The notes under the pieces are model-generated. The model was not told where the DNA came from. It worked only from the letters and a program-made list of their open reading frames with translations, and did no database searches. Positions 36,006 to 46,228 of a stretch of DNA of 64,000 nt are shown here, piece by piece. The stretch is from Podospora comata (lineage: Eukaryota > Ascomycota > Sordariomycetes > Sordariales > Podosporaceae): NCBI GenBank assembly GCA_017354895.1, contig CP071497.1, positions 3,224,001 to 3,288,000 on the forward strand, given 5' to 3'. A program made the position numbers and the translations under genes. Position 1 is the stretch's first letter; every line of letters starts with the position of its first letter.

Positions 36006-37733
36006 CTAAATATCAAGCATGCTCCTTATCTGTTGCGGTGGCTGTTGGCTCACCCTCGAGCCCACACTAGGAGCTACACTCCCCTCCCTTGCCCCTCTCG
36101 CACCTGGATATGGCGGTGGTGGTGGAGCTGTCGTAGCTGCCGCCGAGGGTGCAGGGCCATCCATCATCAGCTCCTGTTCCCTCCTTCTCCTTTCTGCCTC
36201 TGCACTTCTATTTTGAGGGAAAAGAGCACCAGCTACCGCCTGCATGGCTCTTTCTTGTCGAATTCGCTCTGACCGACCATTATACAGCGGTGGTGGTGAC
36301 GTCGGCGGTGTATTTCTCCCAGCTGGGGACATGCCCGGTGCGGAAGGGGAGAGCGGACTCATTGGGACATCGTCTGACGCCGGGCTTTCATTGTTGCGCG
36401 GTTTATTCCCCTGGATTTCTCTGACATTGCGGACGAGTTGGTCGCGCATGCTTTCTCCTGGCACAACCGCCTCTCCGTTGACTCTGGCCCACCATCCGGG
36501 CTTCTTGACGATGCCCATCTCCTGGTCGAGTTGCTGGCTGCGTACGATACGTTGGCGTTTGAGTTCTTTGTCTTCATTCTCATTGATGAACCCAAAGATG
36601 ACCTGGATGTACATGATCAATAAGGCTGGGGCGTAGCCACCAGCAAAAATAGCGGCTCGGTTCCCTTCGAGGTTCAAGGGGCTGTACTCAAACTTCCATG
36701 CGCAAAGCTCCTGATAGGCCGGGACGACAAGTGCGATGGGAATAAGGAGCTTGAATCGGAGAGGCGTCATGCGAATGAAGCCTACGAATCGGTTGATGAT
36801 TCCACGGTTGCGTGGGCGGTAGTGTTTGATCGAATGACGGAGAGAGAAGACTGTTAAGCACCAGCAGACGAATAACAAAAAGCCGGCGGCTTTGAACCGG
36901 GCATCGGTGGCGGAGGGCTCAGCTTCGTTGACTACTTGTTCGGGGTAGCGCTGGTGCTGGATGGGAGTCCAGTTTCGGGGAATAATCATGAAGAAGTTCT
37001 GGAGAGACAAAAGTTAGAGGGGTTGGGTATCAAGACGGAAACTGAGGGGACGTACAAGCCACCAGAACAAATAGAAGATCAAGGGCAGATGGAATTCCAC
37101 CTTTGATCTTCTATCGTCATCTCGCAAGGCGTAGGGGTCCGGATCTATAAACTGCCGTTCCATCCAACTGCCCCAATGGCGCACTGCTTCCCATACCTGG
37201 GCAATAGTGGCCAGCTGCATCAGAAACCAGAAGAAACTCGTGAGGATAAGTGGCAACTCGGGAAGATAGTATCGGTCGACGTCCATGGCGGTAAACAAAC
37301 TGACAACGGCAGTAGCGCTGACAATAATACCCCAGTACCACTGCCATCTCCTTCCAATGGGATAGAATCGCTTTGTGACGGGGAGGTAGAGGCGGCCGTG
37401 TTGATTAAGCGCGACGATGGTCAGGACAAGAGCGACGCCGAAGAGAACAGCGAAACCAATCGAAGTGCCGGCTCGTTCTCCGATGCCATTAACGGGAGAC
37501 CAACACCATGTTGCGTTGACGAAGGTGCCATTGGGCATGACAAAGTCAGCGATCCACGGTTCCCAAGCCAAAAGACACCACGAGCCATTGGAGAGGGTCT
37601 GGTTTGTGAATAGCGTGTAGTTCCAGTGTTCAAGAGTGGTGAGGTTGAGATGGCTATTTCCAATCAATGTGTCACTCGAGTTGTCGCCGGGTGGGAAGGG
37701 AATGATATCCCGAACTTGGAGGAACGAGTCCAT
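36006..37733 (-). CDS. DUF2434-type fungal multi-pass membrane protein
   Basis: Two exons on the minus strand (37733-37056 and 36998-36006) encode 556 aa; the intron has GTACGT at 37055 and CTAAC followed by CCAG ending at 36999, phase 0. The N-terminal part has several N-glycosylation sequons (NLT, NYT, NQT, NGS, NGT, NAT), as expected for a lumenal or extracellular segment. Six to seven hydrophobic helices follow (for example FAVLFGVALVLTIVAL, WGIIVSATAVVSLF, FWFLMQLATIAQVW, FKAAGFLLFVCWCLTVF, APALLIMYIQVIFGF). The C-terminal 150 residues are cytosolic-type, rich in Pro, Ser and Gln. The order matches the fungal DUF2434 family, for which no molecular function is known to me. It is divergent from COG5, 847 bp away. 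Confidence 0.75.
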
Positions 37734-38580
37734 GTTGGTGGCTCGGTCGCACCCAGCGGGTGGTTGCGCGCGCGCGTGTGAAATATCGATATTCGTCGTT
37801 TTCGAGAGCTCGATCGGACAGGAGGAACAAGTGAATTATCGAATATTAATGATGCCGGTACTTGGACATTGTTGACACCACGATTGACAATCACAAACGC
37901 TTGACCCAATGATCGGAGGGCTCAAGGATCAGGGGCGACGTGTTGCTGCCGGCGATGTCGTGGGCTACTGCCGAAGCTCCCGTCAGTGGATGTTTTTTGG
38001 AAGATGGCTTCTGGACGGATGGAAATGTTTAATCGCTCAGGGCACTTGCAGTGAGAATGCGGGTTTGCCCAGCCCGCGGCAGGGACCAGCTGCCGTCAGC
38101 AACAGGCGAATACGATCGCCACTGTACCGAGAACCACCAAACATCGAGTGAGCGATAGGAAGCCATTCCCAATTCCGCCAGTTGTCACTTAAGTACACAG
38201 TCCCTGCTTTGCGCCATAAGTAATTCTCAATGGTCTGTGTCGTGCTGTTCCCAGGGTCCAGCGCCGTACACAGGCAAGAACAGGTACCATAACTTCCAAA
38301 AACGGCGATGACCTCACAGCTCACAGCACGGAATAGCTCCCACAGCCACGCGTGCACAGCAATTGCGGGGCAATGAGCTAGCTGCATGCCACTGGGGCCG
38401 CCAACGCCCGCCTGAAAATTGTGGCTCCCAAACCCAACGACCTGGCCTCCATTTCGGGAGGTTTTGCGCCCTGACCATTCTCTTGGCAGGGATCACCGCC
38501 AAACATTCAACCCAAGCTTCAACACCAGGGCACGACCACAACGACGCCAACAAACACAGGCCCATTGCGCCCACCTCACA
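37734..38580. promoter_or_regulatory. Intergenic between divergent DUF2434 and COG5 genes
   Basis: The 847 bp between two divergent starts must hold both promoters. An alternating CG run (GCGCGCGCG) lies at about 37767-37776. No TATA box was identified with confidence. Confidence 0.5.
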
Positions 38581-39993
38581 ATGTCCAACCCCAACGACCC
38601 CTCTAACACGGACGAGCCCTCCTACATCGACTACGAGGCCTTCCTCTCCCCCACCTTTTCTCCCTCCGCCTTCGCCAACACCCTCGTCCTCTCCACCAAC
38701 AACCCGACCGAGCTCCCCCTCGATCTCTCCACCCCCTTACGGCGCGTCTTGTTTGACATTCAAGAAATTGACTCCCATATTGACAGCCTTACCACCCGCT
38801 CATCCATCCCGCTGCTATCCCACACCAAATCCCAGACCGATGCCTCGGTGAAGATCGTCTCCGAAGTCGACGCCCAGCTCAAGGCGCTGAACGAGAGTTA
38901 CAAGCAGCTCGAGAAACAAGTGATACAGAAGCACTCCGAGGCCGAACAAGTAAAGCTCGTAGCGGCAAGACTATGGGAAACTTTGCGGCTCGGGAGGGCA
39001 GTGGGAAGGGCACTGCAATTGGGAAGGCAGCTCGAGGTGCAGAATGGGGAGCTTACTGGGTCAGCAACGGCAAGTGTGACGACTAGTGCTGCCAGTTTGA
39101 AGAGCAGGGAACGGCAGCAGGATCATAGGGCGTTGGTTAGGTGTACTCACACTCTTCTGCAGCTTAGGGAGCTGTTTGGTAGTGTTGGGACACCTGGTGG
39201 GGAGGGGTACGGACTGGAGAAGGTGCTTGTTGTGCGGACGTTGAGGGAACAAATTGTTGCGCCGGTGGAGAAGAATGTCAGGGAGACGGCAGAGAGGATA
39301 TCGAGGGAGTTCTCGGTTGGGAGCGCGAGTGGGAGTGCCACGTTTGCGCAGTCGGAGGAGATCAAGGGACGGACGGTGTCGGCGTTGACAGCGTTGTATC
39401 TGTTGACGCAGGTGCCGACGAGGCCGAATGAGAAATGGGCACCCACACTGATGTTGCAGGCGTTGGAGGGTTATCTCAGGTCGGCGCTGCAGAGCAGCAT
39501 TGCCGGACTTTCGAGGGCGTTGGCAAATCTGGATAGCTTGTCGAGGACGCTCGCGGAAGTTGGGGCGAGGTGTCAGAATGTGGTTGCCCTTGAGGCGGTA
39601 TTGGAGGGAACAAAGGTGCCGGTCCATCCGATGCTACAGGGCAAGCAGCCAGTGCAAGGAGGGAATATGCTTCAGCCACTGCTTGCCTACCTGGAAACAG
39701 GATCCCTGGCAAGCTATTTCTGGCGCACCATGGCGAGTAGTATGGCGCCACGGGTTCAAGAAATTGTGGCAAAGGGAAATACAACGGCTGCTCGGACACT
39801 GAGGGCCAACAGGCAGAGCGTAGGTGAAGCTATTCGGGAGTGCGTCATCAAGGGGAGCCAACTGCCAAGCGTAGTGGCTGCTGCTGCGGCCAAGGGGAAA
39901 AGCAAGACTGGAGATGGGGAAGCTGCCAGCAAGCAGTGGGAACGAGAGGTGGCTGTTATGGTTGGGAGTGTCGTAAATAATCTTGGGAGGTGA
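38581..39993 (+). CDS. COG5: Conserved oligomeric Golgi complex subunit 5
   Basis: Intronless 470-aa frame. I start at ATG 38581 (MSNPNDPSNTDEP); the frame extends upstream but without conserved sequence. The N-terminal segment DYEAFLSPTFSPSAFANTLV followed by LDLSTPLRRVLFDIQEIDSHID matches the COG5 N-terminus. Long alpha-helical coiled coil follows (about residues 70-150) and then helical bundle sequence to the end. COG5 belongs to lobe B of the COG tethering complex, which captures vesicles in retrograde traffic within the Golgi and so supports glycosylation. The length is normal for filamentous fungi. The sense strand switches from C-rich (line 38641: 34 C, 3 G) to G-rich (line 39241: 7 C, 24 G). 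Confidence 0.85.
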   Translation: MSNPNDPSNTDEPSYIDYEAFLSPTFSPSAFANTLVLSTNNPTELPLDLSTPLRRVLFDIQEIDSHIDSLTTRSSIPLLSHTKSQTDASVKIVSEVDAQLKALNESYKQLEKQVIQKHSEAEQVKLVAARLWETLRLGRAVGRALQLGRQLEVQNGELTGSATASVTTSAASLKSRERQQDHRALVRCTHTLLQLRELFGSVGTPGGEGYGLEKVLVVRTLREQIVAPVEKNVRETAERISREFSVGSASGSATFAQSEEIKGRTVSALTALYLLTQVPTRPNEKWAPTLMLQALEGYLRSALQSSIAGLSRALANLDSLSRTLAEVGARCQNVVALEAVLEGTKVPVHPMLQGKQPVQGGNMLQPLLAYLETGSLASYFWRTMASSMAPRVQEIVAKGNTTAARTLRANRQSVGEAIRECVIKGSQLPSVVAAAAAKGKSKTGDGEAASKQWEREVAVMVGSVVNNLGR

Positions 39994-40502
39994 TAGGGCC
40001 TATCGAGGCCGTGTTTTATACACTGAATGAAGAGATTCTGGCCATCTGTGGCAGTTGATCAAGACAGCTACAATGCCCGTCGCTGAAGAGCCGCTGCTGT
40101 GTTACGGAAAACGTTTATCCGCTCTTCTTTAGCAACCGTTGTTGGGACAGCTGGACATTCACATTATTCTTGCCATTCCATCTTAAGTCCAGTCTGACCT
40201 GAATGCTCCTATCATGACCAGAGTTGCTACAAGCTTGGTGACTTTTTTATTGCATTTGTCTGTCTCTCAGTTGTTTCCTGAACTAATAGTTCCTCCATGT
40301 TTACTTACCCCTTTATAGCATAGGCGATTGGTCTGTGCATGAAGGGGTTACTTGTTCGAAAAGAGACTCGTTCAAAACTGCAGATATGCCCAACCAGAGA
40401 ATTGTTTGGTCGTATCAGAGGTTGAGCTGAGTCCACAAGTCGCCCTTTTCTATTTGTTGGGGCTTTATTTCACTTCCCAAGCTCCTCCTTCTCCCTTCTC
40501 CA
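39994..40502. other. Intergenic
   Basis: 3' region of COG5 and distal upstream sequence of the BTB gene, AT-richer than the coding DNA. The region becomes C/T-rich after 40480, where the 21-bp array begins. Confidence 0.4.
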
Positions 40503-40875
40503 CAACTTCTTTCGTCCCAACAACGCCTTCCAATTTAAATATAGACACCTATTTTGACACTGAATACACCTTCCTTCCCAACCATACACCTATCCATTCA
40601 AATTAAACGCCTGTCCTTTCACACCAGACGCTTTCAGTTCTTCACACTACACGTTACTTCTTTAACAAAACACCTCCCATTATCACCCACACGCCTTCCA
40701 CGATCAACCGCACGCCTTCCGTTATCATCAATAGGCCTTCAATTACCAATCAAAGGCCTTGAATTATCTTTCCAAGGCCTTCCACTATCAATCAAAGGCC
40801 TACTTATTTAACCAAACACCTATTTATTTGCATCACAGGCCTCAAAATCCTTTCCAAACACATACGCAATTCAAC
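40503..40875 (+). repeat. Array of ~17 degenerate 21-bp modules upstream of BTB gene
   Basis: A [C/G][A/G]CCT core recurs at 40524, 40546, 40567, 40587, 40608, 40629, 40650, 40671, 40692, 40713, 40734, 40755, 40776, 40797, 40817, 40838 and 40859. The spacing is 21 bp in most steps and 20 or 22 in the others. The best units read like CGCCTTCCACTATCAATCAA. A weaker unit starts at 40503. The array stops one base before the ATG at 40877, so it forms the whole promoter-proximal and leader region. In the frame of that ATG it reads as heptads of the RPSTINQ type, with stops at 40604-40606 and 40760-40762. Confidence 0.85.
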
Positions 40876-40876
40876 A

Positions 40877-42397
40877 ATGGCCCCTCCCGCCACGCTCAGA
40901 GGTGCCTCGCGCGGCACGCGCGGCAGATGCGGCGCTCCCAGGGGTACCAGAGGCTCGAACGCGCGCGGTGGTGCCGTAAGTGGTGGGCGTGGCGCCCGTT
41001 CCATCACACCTGTTGCTGCTCCCCAGGCCGATTCCCAGCCATCCCCCGAGCAAGCAATGATTCCCACACCCACACGCCGCAGAGTTCCCAAGGCCCCTGA
41101 GCCCATGGGCAAGCCTTGGGCTGTCAGCTCCATGGTTTGGAGAGCTGATGAAGGTTCGCTCAAGTAAGTCACCCCCCTTTATTTCTACGTTTCGTGTCAA
41201 GTTACTGATTGTTTTGAACAGGAAGCTCGAGACGGGCGAGTTCTCTGACGCGACCATCTTGGCTGACGGGAGAACCTGGAGAGTTCATCGAATGCTCCTC
41301 AGCACCCGATCCCGCTGGTTTGCGGAGGCGTTTGAGAAGCAGAGTTCGGGGGAGGATGAAGGGGAGCCGGAGATTAACCTGAGGGAGTTGAAGACTGAGT
41401 TTGTGGATATGCTGCTGCGGACACTTTATTGCAACCGTGAGTTCTTACCTGACAAACCACGGGAAATGTGTGGTGTCTAACACTGAATCAAACAGGCTTG
41501 CCCGACCAGTACCTCAACATCCGCGGCGCAAACGCCACCTTTTCAACCTATATCAAAATCTTCAACCTCGCCGATCAGTTCGGCATCGAGACCATGTGCA
41601 ACGACGCCCTGACACTCCTAGGCCAACTCGCCGACCGGCACCTCGAGGACCTCTGCACCTTCGACAAAGTCCAATCCGGCCGCGAAGGCGTGCCAGAGCC
41701 AAAGTCGGCGTTTCCGTATCACAATCTCGGTATTGCTATCCTCGAAGCCTTTAGTGAGGAGCGCACCGTCACCGATAAACGCGCGCACTATCTGCTTGCC
41801 AACTTTCTCTACGCCGGCCGTGCGGTGCTGCTAGAGAACCAAGTCCTCAGGGACATTGTCGACCGCAACATCCATCTCGCTGCCGCGATGTGGCACGCCA
41901 GTCAGGGGCGGAATCTAGCCGGTTGGCTGCCCAACCCCGAGGTGATCTCTCACCGTCTGCGCGCGTTTGATCACTCGAGAAAGACACAGCATCCTGATCG
42001 ATGCGAGCTTTGCGATGATGTTTTTGATTATGAGGCTCACAAGAGGGTCATGTTTGATCCGTACAAGGTTATGCTTAGGCCGGCGGGTTACTGCGGAGTT
42101 TGTGTCGAGAAGTATAAGGATGACCCGGGGTGTTTGTTTCGGAGGCGGGGAAAGATGGATAAGCTGGGGGAGGGGGTGTTGTTGCCGGTTATCAAGGCTG
42201 AGGTGTTGCATGAAGGGGAGGATAATATGGCGGGGATTCCGGAGATGGAGAGTGAGAGGGAGGCGAGTGCTGGGTTGGGGTTGCAGGGGCCGACGATGAG
42301 TACGCCTGCTCCGGTGCAGGTGTTGTCGGATGGGGAGTTGATGCCGCCTCCTCCGGTGCCGGTTAAGAAGGGGGTGAAGAGGATGAGAGAGGAGTAA
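40877..42397 (+). CDS. BTB/POZ domain protein
   Basis: Three exons (40877-41163, 41222-41436, 41496-42397) encode 467 aa. Both introns are short (58 and 59 nt) with GTAAGT and GTGAGT donors and clean CAG acceptors. The N-terminal 60 residues are Arg/Gly-rich (RGTRGRCGAPRGTRG), resembling an RGG-like nucleic-acid-binding tail. The BTB fold starts at about residue 97: LETGEFSDATILADGRTWRVHRMLLSTRSRWFAEAF is the classic dimerisation core, followed by FVDMLLRTLYC and TYIKIFNLADQFGIETM. A CELCDDVFDYEAH stretch and CGVCVEKYKDDPGC could bind zinc. The tail is acidic, Pro-rich and ends in basic residues. BTB proteins act as adaptors for ubiquitin ligases or chromatin factors. The gene is bracketed by inverted 21-bp arrays. 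Confidence 0.8.
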
Positions 42398-42411
42398 AAG
42401 GGATAGGGAGA

Positions 42412-42653
42412 GGCATAGGGAGGAAATGCGAAGGCGTTGCGGTGATTATATGAGGCATATGAAGGGGCTTTTATAAGGGTTGATACGCCAGAAGTAGGCG
42501 TTGACCTTTTTTTAAGGCATTTAAAGTTATTTGGGAGGCGTTAACGTTATTAATTTATTTTATAGGTATTGATTTATCATTTTGATGCGTTGGGTTTTAT
42601 GTTATGGGGCATCTATACATTCTTTTCACGCATTATTATTTTAGTTAATGCGT
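42412..42653 (-). repeat. Inverted counterpart: ~12 degenerate 21-bp modules downstream
   Basis: On the plus strand a GGCRT core (complement of the upstream-type core) recurs at 42412, 42433, 42454, about 42477, 42497, 42516, 42537, 42565, 42586, 42608, 42629 and 42649. Most steps are 19-22 bp; one is 28. Read on the minus strand the units look like ACGCCT or ATGCCT followed by A/T-rich sequence, the same style as the array upstream of the gene. It begins 15 bases after the BTB stop codon. Units are more degenerate than upstream. Confidence 0.7.
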
Positions 42654-43169
42654 TGGTTTTAGATACCTGGTATCCGGAGTGCTGAGTGAAAGTCGTCTGT
42701 TGACAATGACGATCTGGTTTGTCCACCGAACTTGGGTGAAAGGTGAGAGATATCAACAGTCAATGACGTAGAATCGGGTGATGAAGGATGCGAAATTTGG
42801 AGTAGTACTGTCCAGAGAAAGAGAGGTATGATGGTGCAAGGCAGACTGACTTAATGTCTGATAGGTTTTGAGGGGTATGATTTAGCTGATTGGTTATCAA
42901 CGAGGGCGATGCCCGCGATCCGGGGGCTGGGCACTCGGACTATGGTAGTCGGGGCCGCAAATCTCTCCGCATGGGGGAAAAGAATGAGCGATCATTGGCT
43001 TTCAGGGAACTGTGCAAGTACAGTTTTAATCTATTCGGCTGCTGCGCCATGCGATGGTCACCCTGCTCTATTTCCTTAAGACGACCGAAAGGAATAGACA
43101 TTTTTCCCATGACCTCAGTCACCATAGCACTTCAGAATGTTTCATCTGTTTGTTCTCTTCTATACCACC
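42654..43169. other. Intergenic
   Basis: Upstream region of the membrane-protein gene. No repeat module of the 21-bp type continues beyond about 42660. Short frames only. Confidence 0.4.
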
Positions 43170-44984
43170 ATGGCGGGCATCGCGAATCCAAACTCGAGAA
43201 GATATCTCAGCCAAGTTGGCATCCTATCACTGGAATCACTTTTTCTGGGGAGTGTGATTCTGTTCTTTGTTGCGTCAAACACGCCCTGGTCTTGGGACCA
43301 TCCGATGATCTTCAAAACGGGCTCTCATCTCCCTGTTCAATTCTGGCTGGCTGTTTTGGGTGTAGGGTTCAGCCTGCTCGCATTTGGACTGTCCGAGTCA
43401 TATGTTCACTTGTTTGACGTGTGGTGTACATGGAAAGCTGGCAGCGATTCTGGACTCGACTACGCAAGATATCTCAACACCCAACCAAGAGCTCCAGTAG
43501 TTGTTGGCTTTCGCGGATTTCGGCCATTCGTCATAACACGGTACCTGATTATCTTGCTCGGCATCGCTGGCTCGATCGGCTACAAGTTCGCGATTGTTCA
43601 GATAACAGAGATGAGTCTGGAATTGGACGAAACAGCGGTGACGGTCCACTTGCCATCGGCGGAGCCAATCGACCTAGCAACCGGCGCAACAAGCACCTGG
43701 CTACGTGACGGCCCTACTGCGCAAGCCAATCGAGCCTTTCGACACTTCAGCAGTGTGGACGGTCGTCATACGGACATCGCTGTGGACGCTATGGACCGAA
43801 TGCAACCACCTGGGGTTATTTTCATGTTCGGCGAAGGACTATGCTCCGACACATTTCACAAATTTGACGAGGGGATTCTCACGACTTTGGAACTGGTTGT
43901 GGTGGCAAAATTGGAGGTTGAACGTCGAGACCCCAACGACTTTGTTGAGCTGGTTCCAGGAGGATGGACTCGCGTTGCAAGAAGGGCGGCCGGATGGCTG
44001 GAAGGAAGCTCGGATGGGTTGATCATTGATTACAGGCACGAAGAGAACGGCACACTTAACATACGCTGGGCTGAGATACCCGAGTGGGCAGATGAAGAGC
44101 GCGGGACGTTCATAACAAGGCAACCGATAAACAGGGGCATTAGCTATACCATTGGCCTGACCCTGGCAGAAGTGTCTCGAGTTGTTGCCTCAAAGGACTG
44201 TGGGGAGTTGAAAGAAGTCTGGCCAGTGGACTCCTTGATATCAACCATCCCTCTTGGACCACCTGCAACGCAGAATAACCAACTCCTCAACACGCTACTC
44301 AAAGACCCCAAAATATCCATTTTGGATGGCGTGGGGCTGATTGTTCGCAACTCCATGACCACCTGGGCCCACGCCATTCACGCTTCAGAGCGACCAAACT
44401 ACACTCCAGGCCATGCGCCTGTCCCTTCAGAACGCTCACAATGGGATCTCGTTCCACTCGCATCCGAAAAACATAAGGGAACTCACGGCGGGAAATACTT
44501 CAAAAAGCATGGCCGCCCCGGAGCCGTGTATCTCGAGTCAAACGTCACGTTTCCACGCGACTTTGGTGACCCGAGAGTAGCCCAGGCATATTCGTGGATG
44601 TTTTTACCGCAAGACCAGAATCATCCGGTTAGCTATCCGTATTACGAAGGAACCAGTGTCCAGAATGCCGGTGTGGGGGGTTACTCTCAGGCAGCCGTCA
44701 TCTTCATTCTTCTTGGCGTGATTGGGTGCTCACTTATTCTTGTCAGACTGTACCTTGGACCGGCGGGAATAACGTCCTGGATGGGGCAGCATGTATATTT
44801 GGCGTTGGAAGGCAGGATCCAGAGAGATGGTTCGGAGATATTGGCGTGCGGGCATCAGGTTGCGCAAGATCTTGGAACGCTCAGGATTGAGAAGCATTCC
44901 CGGATAATGAATGAAGATGAAAGGAACACGGCAGAGAGAGTTGAGTCCAGGAGCTCGACCGGGCTGTGGATCAAGGGAGTTTGA
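43170..44984 (+). CDS. Large fungal membrane protein, unknown function
   Basis: One uninterrupted 604-aa frame. I prefer ATG 43170 (context CACCATGGCGG) over the in-frame ATG 43137. Hydrophobic helices occur near the N-terminus (ESLFLGSVILFFVAS, PVQFWLAVLGVGFSLLAFGL, TRYLIILLGIAGSIGY) and near the C-terminus (SQAAVIFILLGVIGCSLILVRLYLG). The roughly 350 residues between them are soluble and carry a few possible glycosylation sites (NGT, NVT), so the central part may face the lumen or outside. The C-terminal 70 residues are polar and cytosolic-type. The arrangement of three N-terminal helices, a big loop and a C-terminal helix is typical of lineage-specific membrane proteins in Sordariomycetes. 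No enzyme motif recognised. Confidence 0.7.
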   Translation: MAGIANPNSRRYLSQVGILSLESLFLGSVILFFVASNTPWSWDHPMIFKTGSHLPVQFWLAVLGVGFSLLAFGLSESYVHLFDVWCTWKAGSDSGLDYARYLNTQPRAPVVVGFRGFRPFVITRYLIILLGIAGSIGYKFAIVQITEMSLELDETAVTVHLPSAEPIDLATGATSTWLRDGPTAQANRAFRHFSSVDGRHTDIAVDAMDRMQPPGVIFMFGEGLCSDTFHKFDEGILTTLELVVVAKLEVERRDPNDFVELVPGGWTRVARRAAGWLEGSSDGLIIDYRHEENGTLNIRWAEIPEWADEERGTFITRQPINRGISYTIGLTLAEVSRVVASKDCGELKEVWPVDSLISTIPLGPPATQNNQLLNTLLKDPKISILDGVGLIVRNSMTTWAHAIHASERPNYTPGHAPVPSERSQWDLVPLASEKHKGTHGGKYFKKHGRPGAVYLESNVTFPRDFGDPRVAQAYSWMFLPQDQNHPVSYPYYEGTSVQNAGVGGYSQAAVIFILLGVIGCSLILVRLYLGPAGITSWMGQHVYLALEGRIQRDGSEILACGHQVAQDLGTLRIEKHSRIMNEDERNTAERVESRSSTGLWIKGV

Positions 44985-45224
44985 GAATGTATATGTGACG
45001 GTATGTAGGGCACCTGACAAAGGGCCCAGGTTTTCACCAGACCAACACCTGGTTGCTTTTGAGGTCGGATTTCCTATTTGTTTACTTTTAGACTGAACAA
45101 CCAACAACCAATATTGTAATACCAATTATCAACCAATTTCTGGCCTTTTGGTCTCTCTTTTCGCGGCCAGTGACTTTCCTAGGCCACTAGGCCAACACGG
45201 TATGCTCTTCAGGAAGAGTGAGAG

Positions 45225-45545
45225 ATGCTGAGGTCCGTGAGGGTGACACTGGTGTTGAGCTTGAAAAGGTTTTGGGTTATTCTTCCCCAATTTGGATTCA
45301 GAGCGAAGAAGGAAAACGTTGAACAGTTGAGATTTAAGCCCTGCCGTGCTTGTATCGGCAGATTTTGGCGGCTGGCGATGTCGGGTTGTGAGCGAATGAA
45401 GGATATAATCGACGGCAAGGAAGTGTGGATTGAGCATGGAAATCTTGACAAATTCCAGATCCTACATGCTGTCGAACAGTGGCTGATGCCCAGAGTGTTT
45501 CCGCTGAAAGACGCATCCGGGGCAAAAGATTTCCAGGAGGAATAG
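45225..45545 (+). CDS. Possible small unknown protein
   Basis: A 106-codon frame from ATG 45225 to TAG 45543-45545. The second half (KPCRACIGRFWRLAMSGCER, then EVWIEHGNLDKFQILHAVEQW) has a protein-like mix of hydrophobic and charged residues and looks conserved. The first 35 codons look less convincing, so the true start or an intron may differ. No family recognised; antisense frames of similar length exist. Confidence 0.35.
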   Translation: MLRSVRVTLVLSLKRFWVILPQFGFRAKKENVEQLRFKPCRACIGRFWRLAMSGCERMKDIIDGKEVWIEHGNLDKFQILHAVEQWLMPRVFPLKDASGAKDFQEE

Positions 45546-46228
45546 CGTTTCAGATGACCATTTTGGGAAGCGTAAATAATCATAGATGCCTGGTGTTCCG
45601 ACCCCTGCTTCATCCTCCGCCAGCTCACAAGTTCGCCCGGATATGATCCGGTAAACCTCCCAACCGGAAGGAGGCTGAAGCCAACCTTTTATACTCACGC
45701 TCGGTCTTGATCTCCTGCAGAGCACCGCCATCATCGCTCCAGAGTTTGTGTGACTTGGCAAAGCGGCCTTTCAGCACTGGTTCAAGCTGCGAAGCCACTG
45801 CCAGGTTCTTTCTTAGGCGCGCGGATGCATGCGCCGCGATAACGGGGACTTGATCCTTCGCGCCTTGGCCCCTTATACCCTTACCTTACGCTGCGCCGCA
45901 GTCGCCCGCTGCTGCTTATTTCGGATTCCACACCACGAACCACCAATGCTACTCCAAGCTGACCAGAAAACAGGGCCCAGGAGGGCGATCCCAGCCTCGA
46001 CACTGAATGCGAGCTAGCTGTGAGATTGCCTGTCCCAGCTCCCACACCTCATTGGTTCTTAGATCCTGTTGCAACATGCTGCAGGGGCACTTCATGTCAA
46101 ACCCGCCGCATACCGGGATACACAGTGTCTCTTTTAACCCCACGACCAGCGCTTACCGTGGCTCCTCGCTCTCCGGTTTCTCTTTTTCCTCTTGATACAG
46201 TCTTGACAGGTGCACCACCTACGGAACA
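45546..46228. other. Intergenic, promoter of the Kre9/Knh1-like gene
   Basis: C-rich upstream region with no supported gene. The last 100 bases before 46229 look like a 5' leader (C/T-rich, G-poor). Confidence 0.4.

Noticed and set aside
38363-38580. N-terminal extension of COG5 upstream of ATG 38581
   Set aside because: The frame is open, but the upstream residues are not COG5-like, while MSNPNDP leads directly into the conserved DYEAFLSP block.
40503-42653. CRISPR array or centromeric satellite for the 21-bp modules
   Set aside because: No spacers or identical repeats, units are degenerate and inverted around a single spliced eukaryotic gene.
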